64,000 bases of DNA from Rouxiella aceris (GTDB lineage: Bacteria; Pseudomonadota; Gammaproteobacteria; Enterobacterales; Enterobacteriaceae). The position numbers and the translations under genes were made by a program. How positions within the stretch are numbered: the stretch's first letter is position 1; each line of letters opens with the position of its first letter. Positions 38,201-46,655 of the stretch are shown here, piece after piece. The notes under the pieces were generated by a model. The model saw nothing but the letters and a program-made list of their open reading frames with translations, did not search any database and was not told the DNA's origin. The stretch covers positions 310,001-374,000 of the forward strand of contig NZ_JAADJU010000003.1 in NCBI RefSeq assembly GCF_012933545.1, in the 5' to 3' direction.

Positions 38201-40624
38201 TGCTACTTCCTCCATCCCTCTCTTGCCCTTTAATTCATTGCCTTTCAGCCAGGCCGCCTGTTGCGCATTTGGCGGCACTCGTGCTGCTTGTTCCCGGGTA
38301 ATTTCACCGCGCAGCGTGCTGGGATTGACCTGATAGTAGCTGGCTATCTGCAGTTGGGTGATGCCGGTCCAGTTCGCTGCGGCTTTATGATCGACATACT
38401 GTACGGCCACCTCTCTTGCCGATACTTTGCCCTGTTCGTTTGGATCCAACCTGTTGGCATCAAGCCATGCTTGCTGCTCAGGTAGCAGATCGGCTTTAGG
38501 GTTTTTTGCCGCTGGAGCTCCTGACACTGCGGAGGCGGGACGTTTTGCCGGTGCGCCGCCTGATAAGCCGATCACGCGTCCTTCGGCATCCACCGATTGT
38601 CCGCTCTGAGTAAAGCTGCGGCTTTCCGGCACAAAGCGGTAGACGGTTTTAATCGTCTCATTATTGATTGCCACATAACCGATACTTTTACTGCCATCGC
38701 GGGCGGTAACCTCAATCTCGCGATAATGGCGTTGCTGCAGTTCCAACTGTGAGGGGTGCTTGTTTAGCCACGCGGATTGCTGAGCTGAGGTCATGGTATG
38801 TAACTGGCCATCCTGGCCCGCCGTTAAATACTTTTCCGTTTTTTTAGTGCCATGGGGCTCAGCGACAAAGCTGCTGTCTGCCCGTTTCACTACCGGCAGA
38901 TAACGAGGGAAGTGCTGTTGCTGGAGCACATAGAGTTTTCCCGTTTCATTGTGTCGCCAGAGATTGGCATAGTGGCTGTCTTGTTGCAGATGAGGTTCAT
39001 CAACGGCTTTAGCCTCTGCCCAGCGCAGTAGCGGGCTATCAACCCGTTTTTTTTGCGGGGACGCTGTCGCAGGGGAGAGCTGCGGAGTATTTGATGCGGC
39101 AACCGTTATTTTTTTGAACGTCTTATGGGCAACATGATCAAGGCCCAAATCAATGATATCGGCACCGGCAGCGAGGATCTCCTCGGCATCTTCTTTGGTC
39201 ACCGGCTGATTGAGCAGGGCCTTGCCCAGCAGGGTTAATGCCCAACTGGCCACATTGACGCCAACGGACCCTCTGTCCGATGCGACGCTATACGCGATAT
39301 TAAATGCCATATCGCCCCCCTGAGCCGAAATACCACCAATGCTGTTATCTTCCGTCCACTGTCCGGTCTGAATAAATGCCGACAGTCTTTCCTGAGCCTG
39401 AGGATCGTTCTGCATGGCTTTGATCAGGTCTGTCGCACCCTGGATAGGATTGCGCAACAGATGCCCGACCATCAGCAGACGTATTCCCCAGGCTTCCCGT
39501 TCAGTAAAATCGTGGGACACGGCAGCTTGGGGATCGGAGTAAATATAGTAACGATGGTGCAGGGGATCCCACTTTACCGGCACGGCAGGAAGACGTCCGC
39601 CGTGGTGGATCACCGCTGGCAGACTGAGACTGCCGATTTTTGCGATGATATTATTGGCTATCGGGGCGTAGTGGTTGCCGAACTGGAAATTCTGCACCTT
39701 GCCATGTTTTTGTTTTGTGAAGCCATATAAGCCGGTCTCAGCCAGCAGGGTCAGTAGGGTGGTAATATGGGCGGGGGTGAAAACCGGGGACCACTCCCCA
39801 GTGGTGCCATTGTATTCAATGGGTAGCGATGGCCAGTCGCTCGCCGACAATCCAGGCGGGGTTTTAATAAAGAAGCCATTGATCGGCGGTTGTTTGGCGA
39901 TGCGCTGTAGCCCGTTGCTAATGCCTTTTTGCTGGCTGTTGGCTATCGCCAGCGGCGGTTTTATCTTGTGCTCCTCCACGGGAAAATTGCGACCGTGGAT
40001 ATGCACATAACGCGCCTTTCCTTCGGTGAATAACTGGGTTTTCGGGTCGAGAACACCGGCCAATGGCTTGCCGCGGTGGGCATAAAGGCTTTCCGCCATG
40101 GCAGTGAGGAGGGTATTGGGTTCGACGGTCCAGGTGCCGGGTTTGGCATCGGCGATTACTTTTAACGGCGGATAGCCCGGTTGGGTCAGGGCCTTACTCC
40201 AGTTTTCCAGTACCGGGAAGCTGTGCCAACGCACCAGATAGCGTCGCGTCGCTTCAACCTGATGGCCGGGAATGGCATCATTTTTACTGCTACGCACATT
40301 GAAAATACCCTCCTGCTGATCTTTGGACAATGGACGATCGCTGACCGTTTTGTCTGCACTGACGCCTGTGCCCAGGGCATAGGGGGTAAGGTGGGTACGG
40401 CTGACATGTTCAAACACTAAGTTGCCGTTGGCTTGCAGGGTCAGAGTATGTGGGGTGAGAGTATTGTTGCCAGTGGCGGCTGGTGTTTTGGTTGCAGGGG
40501 GGCTGGGGTCGGCAGAGAAAGTGCGTTTGCCGAGATGTGGACGGATGTGGTGGGGCTGGGTAATTGCATGATCCTCCACTGACGTGAAAGTCGGGTCGGT
40601 AGCGCGAATGGTGGGTAAAGACAT
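35291..40624 (-). CDS. Giant effector-like protein 3: SET-like, HTH-like repeats, permuted-OTU-like (1777 aa)
   Basis: AGGAG lies 10 bases before ATG 40624. Residues 1-680 are shared with the two upstream paralogues (KRTFSADPSPP near 35, GVLDPKTQL, YVHIHGRNFPVEEH). After a linker with PAKRPAS, about 711-1140 is an array of six 70-75-residue units of the form EQxxWL...EVAxxYxxHK...W.GIT..QMAEYY.VNP.TL, each resembling a helix-turn-helix. About 1290-1420 is SET-like: NLGTGVFNP, LGPYAGVFLD, RNINTDRLG...PNV, GEEYLISYGPGY. Further HTH-like units follow. The C-terminus carries NHYDAW (about 1682) and GYCMTEA (about 1721) with NLRNDIS, read as a permuted OTU-like protease. No signal peptide. Host target and export route unknown. 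Confidence 0.8.
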   Translation of the reverse strand: MSLPTIRATDPTFTSVEDHAITQPHHIRPHLGKRTFSADPSPPATKTPAATGNNTLTPHTLTLQANGNLVFEHVSRTHLTPYALGTGVSADKTVSDRPLSKDQQEGIFNVRSSKNDAIPGHQVEATRRYLVRWHSFPVLENWSKALTQPGYPPLKVIADAKPGTWTVEPNTLLTAMAESLYAHRGKPLAGVLDPKTQLFTEGKARYVHIHGRNFPVEEHKIKPPLAIANSQQKGISNGLQRIAKQPPINGFFIKTPPGLSASDWPSLPIEYNGTTGEWSPVFTPAHITTLLTLLAETGLYGFTKQKHGKVQNFQFGNHYAPIANNIIAKIGSLSLPAVIHHGGRLPAVPVKWDPLHHRYYIYSDPQAAVSHDFTEREAWGIRLLMVGHLLRNPIQGATDLIKAMQNDPQAQERLSAFIQTGQWTEDNSIGGISAQGGDMAFNIAYSVASDRGSVGVNVASWALTLLGKALLNQPVTKEDAEEILAAGADIIDLGLDHVAHKTFKKITVAASNTPQLSPATASPQKKRVDSPLLRWAEAKAVDEPHLQQDSHYANLWRHNETGKLYVLQQQHFPRYLPVVKRADSSFVAEPHGTKKTEKYLTAGQDGQLHTMTSAQQSAWLNKHPSQLELQQRHYREIEVTARDGSKSIGYVAINNETIKTVYRFVPESRSFTQSGQSVDAEGRVIGLSGGAPAKRPASAVSGAPAAKNPKADLLPEQQAWLDANRLDPNEQGKVSAREVAVQYVDHKAAANWTGITQLQIASYYQVNPSTLRGEITREQAARVPPNAQQAAWLKGNELKGKRGMEEVARLYITNKRKPDWPGITTAQLANYYQLSPNTLRTSIFRQEAAKKLLDPTQAIWLKQHGITPNAEGKVKTEDVARQYVTMKGTPDWPNISQAQMAKYYGVNQNSLCHKIAKLEALNQQLKPEQQAWLDANPLQLNQQGKVQVGVEKVAKLYVDHKNTPGWPNISRHQMAEYYKVNPDTLLSEIKWEQEARKPLKPEQKLWIEQHLLERDGKGKGRSWDIAKQYIEHKDTAEWPGITEAQLARYYKVKASTLHIAVNRQLSAQKQLTPEQEIWIKQHSLQPNQSGNIPSEEVAKLYLKHRNSADWPGLTQSQMAEHYQINLHTLLSAITTQQRKQNSPTLTPTPTPPTVIKIEADSQPYTKGPVKLITFTDSGDEIDIHNPTPSRLDDIPIVDNNLPILRDPQDFTHSLTLSAEGKTHASELDVSNWGALGVLFQDIRSAKAASKARKDLALRPAKSVKQIKTELKQELQRQIENETRLGKELESRMVSLPSHREDSEGNIINLGTGVFNPQNGSDVEPFTVLGPYAGVFLDSKAAHSYTDRHIGSIRNISHSWGTKATSRSVNGWESGNILRNINTDRLGDAPAVGVPNVTLVRVGKNIAFYVTTKKVKPGEEYLISYGPGYNAHFSIDNARKEERLAQLWYDHRAEIEEQNITLQHIASRSAVSAKYLGKSVLHLRQQNSSGQALAFAAEDWLNKHKLPDAANPENKYRATQVANFYLDHQAEAESWGIMPTRLAEFYNIPVQNLDNRVAQPLKSRKLPPLTAEAKQWLDNKLENKVAPNGINIKKEPPEVSPESGLSWLAENINTPTAWINNAFEAMPTLIARSNTLRQIDAFLVITNSNNGISQVLDSRTGNTVNPAIALQANRPLLVVRQQHNHYDAWLNHQHNVTFLPPDMQHGYYRVNAAANQLLPIGKTGYCMTEAVAAGLLSREGGSLAVGNIQEYGKNLRNDISALIPTLSQAEQQSILAVT
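37212..38488 (-). repeat. Six-unit HTH-like repeat array in giant protein 3
   Basis: Six diverged units of about 70-75 codons. Shared pattern: acidic/Gln-rich opening (LTPEQxxWI), a variable loop with GK or GN, then EVAxLYxxHK, xxWPGIT, and an HTH-like xxQMAxYYxVNPxTL. The DNA is diverged enough that the array looks ancient, unlike the 177-bp arrays of giants 1 and 2. Confidence 0.8.
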
Positions 40625-40837
40625 ACAAGAGACTCCTGTTGCGACCTGTTAACCCGGCGGTAATTGAATCTGAGTGCCGGGATGGGGAGTATTTTTGCGG
40701 GAAATATTTTATATCTGGGTGAATAAGATTTACTGCAGGTTCCATACTTGCTGGCACAGTTAGATGATAAAAAAACCGCCATTGGTTAAATGGCGGTCTC
40801 AAGACCGAATAGCAGGTTATTTACACTGGCAGAGAAC
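40625..40837. other. Spacer between giant genes 2 and 3
   Basis: 213 bp with an intrinsic terminator for giant 2 and room for an independent promoter for giant 3. The three giants therefore look like separate transcription units rather than one operon. Confidence 0.6.
40767..40798 (-). terminator. Terminator of giant gene 2
   Basis: Minus strand: ACCGCCATT-TAACC-AATGGCGGT stem followed by TTTTTTT, some 40 bp after the stop of giant 2. A textbook intrinsic terminator. Confidence 0.9.
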
Positions 40838-43800
40838 TTAATTATTGGGGATTATGGCTTCCAGTTGCTGCCGTTCTGTTTCACTCAGCGTCAATATTCG
40901 CTCGCGTATATCATTGCGCAGACTATGGGCATATTCCTGAATATCACCCCCGCTTAAAGCCTGAGTCCGGTTGCGGCTGATCAGCGCCGCTGCGGTGGCT
41001 TCCGTCATGCAGTAACCTGATTCCGCGATCGGCTGCCACTGATTACCCCCATCCGCCGTGTTAATACGGTAATAAGGATGATCGTTGTCTGGCTTGAGAA
41101 AAGTGACATTCTGCTGAGGGTTGGTCCAGGCGTCATAATGATTTCCCTTCTGCTGGATAACCACCAGGCGGCGGCCGCTATAAATGGCGTCCTGCGGCTC
41201 AACGATATTGCCGGTTCGCGAATCAATAATCTGACTGATGCCATTATTTTGATGGGTGATCACCAGAAATGCGTTTGCCTGACGCAGAGTATTGCTGCCG
41301 GCAATCAGCCGCGGCATAGCCTCAAATGAAGGGTCAACCCAGGCACCGGATTGGTTAATATTGGCCGCCAGCCAGGCCAGCGGCGAATTACTGGCAAAGT
41401 CTGCCGGTTCCTGTTTGACTTTAACCGTATGGTCCTGAAACGGGTTGTCCTCCAGCCATTTGTCGGCATCGGTGGACAGTTTGCCCTGTTTCTTCGATGC
41501 GGGGGGATGGGCTATTTTTTTACGCAGCGCCTGCTCCTGAACACCATAATGCTCTGCCATACGCGTTGGCGTGATACCCCAGCTTTCGGCTTCGGCCTGA
41601 TGGTTAAGGTATAAATGGGCCACTTCCTGCGTTCTTGGCCGATTGGCGGGCAGCGGGTGATTATCCAGCCAGCGCCTGGCAGCAGTATCCAGCGCCTGTC
41701 CGCCGCTGTTTTGTTGCCTGAACTGCAGTACCGCCCGACCCACTTCTTTTGGGTCGAGATAATAGCGCCAGGCCAGATGCTCCAGTGAAATGCCCAGCGA
41801 TTCGGCTTCAAGACGGTGGTCAAGCCAGAATTGCGCCACCTGCTCCTCTTTTTTGGCGTGATCCATGGCAAAGTGACTATTATAGCCGGGGCCGTAATCG
41901 ACAAAATACTCTTCACCGGGTTTCACATTTTTGCTGGTGACATAAAAGGAAAGATTTTTACCCACGCGGACCATGGCTACGTTCGGCTCTGCGGCCACCG
42001 CCGGGGCATCCCCCAGCCGGTGGGTGTTGATATTGCGCAGTTCATTGCCACTTTCCCAACCGTCGACGATACGTTGCGAAGAGCGGGTTTGCCAGCTATG
42101 AGACAGGCTACGCTCGGTGCCCATACGGCGAACCATCCGTTTAATGGCCGGCTCCGAGTCATAAAAAACTCCGGCATAGGGACCCAGCACGGTAAACTTC
42201 GGCACCGTGGCACCCGTCTCTGGATTAAAAATCCCGCTACCCAGATTGATAATATTGCCCTGGTCATCTTCCCGGTGTGAGGGGCGGGACACCATGCGGC
42301 GGCTGATTTCCGCACCAAGCTGCGTTTCGTTACTGACCTGACGGCGGATCTCGGCAATAAGTTGAGCTTTGACGTTGTCGATCTCTTTTTTGCTCATCTT
42401 GTTTATCCCATCGAACAGGCCATTCCATGCGAAAAGATTCAGTTCACTGGCATCGCTTATCCCTTCGGCGCGCAGTGTCAGGCTATGAGCAAACGCGTGC
42501 GGATCCCTGAGGATCGGCAGGTTATTATCCGTTGCCGGGAGATCATCCAGTCGGGAGGGGGAGGGGTTATATATTTCCATCTCGCCGCCATCGTCGTTGA
42601 GCAAAATCATTTTAACCGGTCCGCTGGCGTGAGGCGGTGTATCCGTTTCTGTTTTGACCGCGTTTTTCTCGGCCCGCGCGCTATTAAGCTTTTTTTCACC
42701 GCGCGGTGACAGCCCATTATTGTTGACCAGCGATCCCCAGGAGCTCTGATTTATTGAATTCTTGATAGCATAGCCAGCAGAGCCGCCTGCGGTATCCCGG
42801 GCTGATTGTGACATATCCCGCCACGTTCGCAGGTCATCGTTGCTGGGGGGGCGGGTTTTGGTTAGTCGGGATAAACCTCTTGGCGACAGCCCGTTATTGT
42901 TGACCCATGAGCACCAGGTGCCCAGATTAATGTTGTGGGTGGTGGCATAACCGACCACACCTCCGGCAGCATCCCGTTGTTCCTGCGACATATCCCGCCA
43001 GGCTTTCAGGTCATCGTTGGTCGGTGCCCGGGTTTCCTTAAGTTTTGACTCTCCCTTTAGCGTCAGCCCATCGTTCCTGGCCAGGCTGCCCCAGGTACCC
43101 GTATTAATGCTATGCCGGGTGGCATAGCCAGCTGCGCCGCCTGTATTATCCCGTGCCGCCTGCGACATATCCCGCCAGGCCTTCAGGTCATTATGAGTCG
43201 GTGCCCGGGTTGCCGTCAGTCTTGACTCACCTTGAGCCGTCAGTCCATCGTTTCTGGCAAGCTGCGGCCAATAACCCTGATTAATACCGTGTTTGCTGGC
43301 GTAGCCGACAGCGCCGCCAGCAGTGTCCCGTTGTTCTTGTGACATATCCCGCCAGGCTTTCAGGTCATCATTGGTTGGGGGCCGGGTTTTGGTCAGTTTT
43401 GACTCTCCTGGCGGTGTCAAACCATCGTTCTTGGCCAGTCGTGACCAGGTACTTTGACTAATACTGTGCGCAATGGCATAACCGGAAGCGCCACCGGCGG
43501 CATCCCGTTCTGCCTGTGGCATATTCTGCCAGGTCTTCAAATCTTCATTAGTTGGCGCACGGGTTTCACTCAGTCGTGACTCGCCTTGTGGCGTCAGTCC
43601 ATCGTTTCTGGCCAGATTCCCCCAGGAGCCCTGATTAATGCCGTGTTTTGTGGCATAGCCGACAGCACCGCCAGTGGCATCCCGCTGTTCCTGTGTCATA
43701 TCCCGCCAGGCCAGCAAGTGAACGTGGGAGGGGGCATGAGTTTTCGTCAGCCTTGACTTGCCTCGCAGCGTCAGTCCGCTATTGTTGACCTGTAGATTCC

Positions 43801-46537
43801 AACTGCTCAGGGTAATGCCATGCGTCGTGGCATAACCGGTCGACCCGCCTGCAGCATCCCGTGCTGCCTGGGTCATATCCCGCCATATTTTCAGATCGGC
43901 ATGGGTCGGTGCCCGGGTTTCGGTGGTTGCCAGTTTTGATGCTCCCTTCGCCGTCAGTCCATAGTTCCTGGCCAGCAGTTGCCAGGAACCCGGATTAATA
44001 CCATGTTCAGCGGCATAACCGACAGCGCCGCCAGCAGCATCTCGTTGTTTCTGCGGCAAATCTCGCCAGGCTTTCAGGTCATCATGGGTCGGCGCCCGGG
44101 TTTTGCTCAGTCTCGATTCACCTTGCGGAGTCAGGCCATCACCCTTGGCCAGTCGCGCCCAGGAGCGCAAACTAATACTCTTCTCCGCGGCATAGCCGCT
44201 GGCACCCCCGGCGTCATCCCGTTGTTCCTGCGACATATTCCGCCAGGCTTTCAGGTCATCGTTGCTGGGGGCACGGGTGTTGGCCAGTTTGGACAAACCG
44301 AGGGCTGAGAGTCCGTGTTTATTAGTCAGCGGAGCCCAGGAACCTGCAAGGATCCCCTGCGTCTCGGCATAACCGGCGGGTCCTCCGGCAGCCTTGCGTT
44401 CAACCTGTGACATATCTCGCCAGGCGATCAGGTCTTCTTCTGTTGCTGTTCTGGTTTGCCGTTTTTCCGGCGGTCCCTCTTTTTTATCCGTAGCCGGTCG
44501 TTTCCTGGGGCCGCCACCGAATAAGCCGATAACTCGCCCCTGGGCGTCTACCGACTGCCCGCTCTGGGTAAAACTGCGGCTTTCCGGCACAAAGCGGTAG
44601 ACGGTTTTAATCGTCTCATTATTGATTGCCACATAACCGGTGCTTTTACTGCCATCGCGGGCGGTAACCTCAATCTCGCGATAATGGCGTTGCTGCAATT
44701 CAAGCTGCGTAGGGTGAGTGTTTAACCAGGCGGATTGCTGGGCAGAGGTCATGGTATGCAACTGGCCATCCTTGCCCGCCGTCAGATAGCGTTGCGTTTT
44801 TTTATTGCCATAGGACTCGCTGACAAAGCTGTTTTCTGCCCGTTTCACTACCGGCAGATAGCGTGGATAAGTCTGCTGTTGTTGCACATAGAGCTGTCCC
44901 GTTTCGCTATGCCGCCAGAGATTGGGGTAGTGGCTGTCTTGTTGCAAATGAGGTTCATCAACGGCTTTAGACTCCGCCCAGCGCAGTAGCGGGCTATCGG
45001 TCAGTTTTTTTTCCACGGTGGTCGTCACTTTTTTAAATGTTTTATGGACAACATGGTCGAGGCCCAGCTCCATAATATCGGCACCGGCGGCCAGCATCTC
45101 CCCGGCATCCTCTTCGGTCACCGGCTGATTGAGCAAGGTCTTGCCCAGCAGGGTAAATGCCCAACTGACCACATTGACACCGATGGACCCTCTGTCCGAC
45201 GCGATACTAAAGGCGATATTAAACGCCATATCCCCCCCCTGGGCCGAGATGCCGCCGATGCTGTTATCTTCCGTCCACTGTCCGGTCTGAATAAACGCCG
45301 ACAGTCTTTCCTGAGCCTGAGGATCGTTCTGCATGGCTTTGATCAGGTCGGTCGCGCTCTGGATGGGATTACGCAGCATATGTCCAACCATCAGCAGGCG
45401 TATTCCCCAGCTTTCCCGCTCGGTAAAACTGGGGGGCACGGCGGCCTGAGGCGCAGAATAGATATAGTAACGGTGATGAAGGGGATCCCACTTTACCGGT
45501 ACGGCAGGCAGGCGTTCGCCGGGATGGATCACCGCTGGCAGGCTTATATTGCCGATTTTAGCCATGATATTATTGGCTACCGGGGCGTAGTAGTTGCCGA
45601 ACTGGAAATTCGGCATCGGGTCATGTTTTTGTTTTGCGAAGCCGTATAAACCGGTCTCTGCCAGCAGGGTCAGCAGGGTGGCAATATGGGCAGGGGTGTA
45701 AACCGGGGTCCACTCTCCGGTGGTGCCATTATGTTCAATGGGTAGCGGTGGCCAGTCGCTTGCCGACAGTCCAGGCGGGGTTCTAATAAAGAAGCCATTG
45801 ACTGGCGGTTGTTTGCCGATGCTCTGTAGCCCGTTGCTAATGCCTTTTTGCTGGCTGTTGGCGATTGCCAGCGGGGGCTTTTCCCTGTGCTCTTCCACGG
45901 GGAAATTACGGCCATGAATATGCACATAACTTTCCTTTCCCTGTTTAATTAGCTGCGTTTTCGGGTCGAGAACACCGGCCAGCGGCTTGCCGCGGTGGGC
46001 ATACAGGCTTTCCGCCATAGCAGAGAGGACGGCATTGGGTTCGACGGTCCAGGTGCCGGGCTTAGTATCTGCGATCACTTTTAGCGGCGGATATCCGGGT
46101 TGGGTCAGGGCCTTACTCCAGTGTTCCAGCACCGGGAAACTGTGCCAGCGCACCAGATAGCGGCGTGTCGATTCAACCTGATGGCCGGGGATGGCGTCAT
46201 TTTTGTTCGTGCGTACATTAAACACTCCTTCTTGCAGATCGTTGGACAGCGGTCGATCGCTGACCGTCTTGTCGGATCGTTGGCCGGTGGCCAGGGCATA
46301 GGGTGGGAGGTGGATGTGGCTAACATGTTCAAACAATAAACTGCCGTTGGCCTGCAGGGTGAGAGTATGCGGGGTGAGGGTATCGTTGGCGGCGGAGTCG
46401 GTTTTTTGGGTAACCGGAGGGCTGGGATCGGCAGAGAAGGTGCGTTTGCCAGGATGAGCATGACGTTGATCAACACTAAAATTATCATTAATTTGCGTCA
46501 ATTTTGGCGGTTGGGGAGTAATGGCGGGTGATGACAT
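40838..46537 (-). CDS. Giant effector-like protein 2: 59-aa repeats, SET-like, permuted-OTU-like (1899 aa)
   Basis: 1899 residues from ATG 46537 (MSSPAITPQPPK), which has AAGGAG 9 bases upstream and aligns with its paralogues; the frame is open 55 codons further but that part is unrelated. N-terminal region 1-680 is closest to giant 3. A basic linker (GPRKRPATDKKEGPPEKRQ) precedes ten 59-residue repeats (about 696-1287). SET-like motifs lie at about 1414-1545 (NLGSGIFNP, LGPYAGVFYD, RNINTHRLG...PNV, GEEYFVDYG). HTH-like units follow (EVAHLYLNHQAEAESWGITP, RMAEHYGV). The C-terminal domain has NHYDAW (about 1799), GYCMTEATAAAL (about 1843) and LRNDIRERI. No signal peptide or membrane helix is evident. 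Host-directed role is inference. Confidence 0.82.
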   Translation of the reverse strand: MSSPAITPQPPKLTQINDNFSVDQRHAHPGKRTFSADPSPPVTQKTDSAANDTLTPHTLTLQANGSLLFEHVSHIHLPPYALATGQRSDKTVSDRPLSNDLQEGVFNVRTNKNDAIPGHQVESTRRYLVRWHSFPVLEHWSKALTQPGYPPLKVIADTKPGTWTVEPNAVLSAMAESLYAHRGKPLAGVLDPKTQLIKQGKESYVHIHGRNFPVEEHREKPPLAIANSQQKGISNGLQSIGKQPPVNGFFIRTPPGLSASDWPPLPIEHNGTTGEWTPVYTPAHIATLLTLLAETGLYGFAKQKHDPMPNFQFGNYYAPVANNIMAKIGNISLPAVIHPGERLPAVPVKWDPLHHRYYIYSAPQAAVPPSFTERESWGIRLLMVGHMLRNPIQSATDLIKAMQNDPQAQERLSAFIQTGQWTEDNSIGGISAQGGDMAFNIAFSIASDRGSIGVNVVSWAFTLLGKTLLNQPVTEEDAGEMLAAGADIMELGLDHVVHKTFKKVTTTVEKKLTDSPLLRWAESKAVDEPHLQQDSHYPNLWRHSETGQLYVQQQQTYPRYLPVVKRAENSFVSESYGNKKTQRYLTAGKDGQLHTMTSAQQSAWLNTHPTQLELQQRHYREIEVTARDGSKSTGYVAINNETIKTVYRFVPESRSFTQSGQSVDAQGRVIGLFGGGPRKRPATDKKEGPPEKRQTRTATEEDLIAWRDMSQVERKAAGGPAGYAETQGILAGSWAPLTNKHGLSALGLSKLANTRAPSNDDLKAWRNMSQEQRDDAGGASGYAAEKSISLRSWARLAKGDGLTPQGESRLSKTRAPTHDDLKAWRDLPQKQRDAAGGAVGYAAEHGINPGSWQLLARNYGLTAKGASKLATTETRAPTHADLKIWRDMTQAARDAAGGSTGYATTHGITLSSWNLQVNNSGLTLRGKSRLTKTHAPSHVHLLAWRDMTQEQRDATGGAVGYATKHGINQGSWGNLARNDGLTPQGESRLSETRAPTNEDLKTWQNMPQAERDAAGGASGYAIAHSISQSTWSRLAKNDGLTPPGESKLTKTRPPTNDDLKAWRDMSQEQRDTAGGAVGYASKHGINQGYWPQLARNDGLTAQGESRLTATRAPTHNDLKAWRDMSQAARDNTGGAAGYATRHSINTGTWGSLARNDGLTLKGESKLKETRAPTNDDLKAWRDMSQEQRDAAGGVVGYATTHNINLGTWCSWVNNNGLSPRGLSRLTKTRPPSNDDLRTWRDMSQSARDTAGGSAGYAIKNSINQSSWGSLVNNNGLSPRGEKKLNSARAEKNAVKTETDTPPHASGPVKMILLNDDGGEMEIYNPSPSRLDDLPATDNNLPILRDPHAFAHSLTLRAEGISDASELNLFAWNGLFDGINKMSKKEIDNVKAQLIAEIRRQVSNETQLGAEISRRMVSRPSHREDDQGNIINLGSGIFNPETGATVPKFTVLGPYAGVFYDSEPAIKRMVRRMGTERSLSHSWQTRSSQRIVDGWESGNELRNINTHRLGDAPAVAAEPNVAMVRVGKNLSFYVTSKNVKPGEEYFVDYGPGYNSHFAMDHAKKEEQVAQFWLDHRLEAESLGISLEHLAWRYYLDPKEVGRAVLQFRQQNSGGQALDTAARRWLDNHPLPANRPRTQEVAHLYLNHQAEAESWGITPTRMAEHYGVQEQALRKKIAHPPASKKQGKLSTDADKWLEDNPFQDHTVKVKQEPADFASNSPLAWLAANINQSGAWVDPSFEAMPRLIAGSNTLRQANAFLVITHQNNGISQIIDSRTGNIVEPQDAIYSGRRLVVIQQKGNHYDAWTNPQQNVTFLKPDNDHPYYRINTADGGNQWQPIAESGYCMTEATAAALISRNRTQALSGGDIQEYAHSLRNDIRERILTLSETERQQLEAIIPNN
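42677..44452 (-). repeat. Ten-unit, 177-bp coding repeat array in giant gene 2
   Basis: Ten units of 59 codons (unit 3 carries two extra). Consensus parts: APTxDDLKAWRDMSQ, ERDAAGGxxGYA, HGINxGSW, LARNDGLTxxGESRLTKT. The two residues after the GxxSW tryptophan run AP, AR, QL, NL, GN, SR, PQ, GS, CS, GS along the array, while the backbone is conserved. Confidence 0.95.
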
Positions 46538-46655
46538 AAAACAGGCTCCTTGAAGAGAATTTTTGCTGTTGTTGGCATTTTGGCGGGAATATTGGGTAAG
46601 CCTGGCGACCTCTATTCTGTAGGTGTCAGATTGACACCTACTAAGCACAAAGTAG
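46538..46655. promoter_or_regulatory. Spacer between giant genes 1 and 2 with perfect palindrome
   Basis: 118 bp. 46619-46641 is GTAGGTGTCA-GAT-TGACACCTAC, a perfect 10-bp inverted repeat without a T-run, 18 bp after the giant 1 stop. It could be a weak terminator, an mRNA stabilising hairpin or an operator for giant 2. Its function is not decidable from sequence. Confidence 0.45.

Noticed and set aside
45044-45649. Long plus-strand open frame (201 codons) inside giant 2
   Set aside because: It is an antisense shadow of the giant coding frame; the same shadow recurs at the equivalent place in the other giants and has no protein-like start region.
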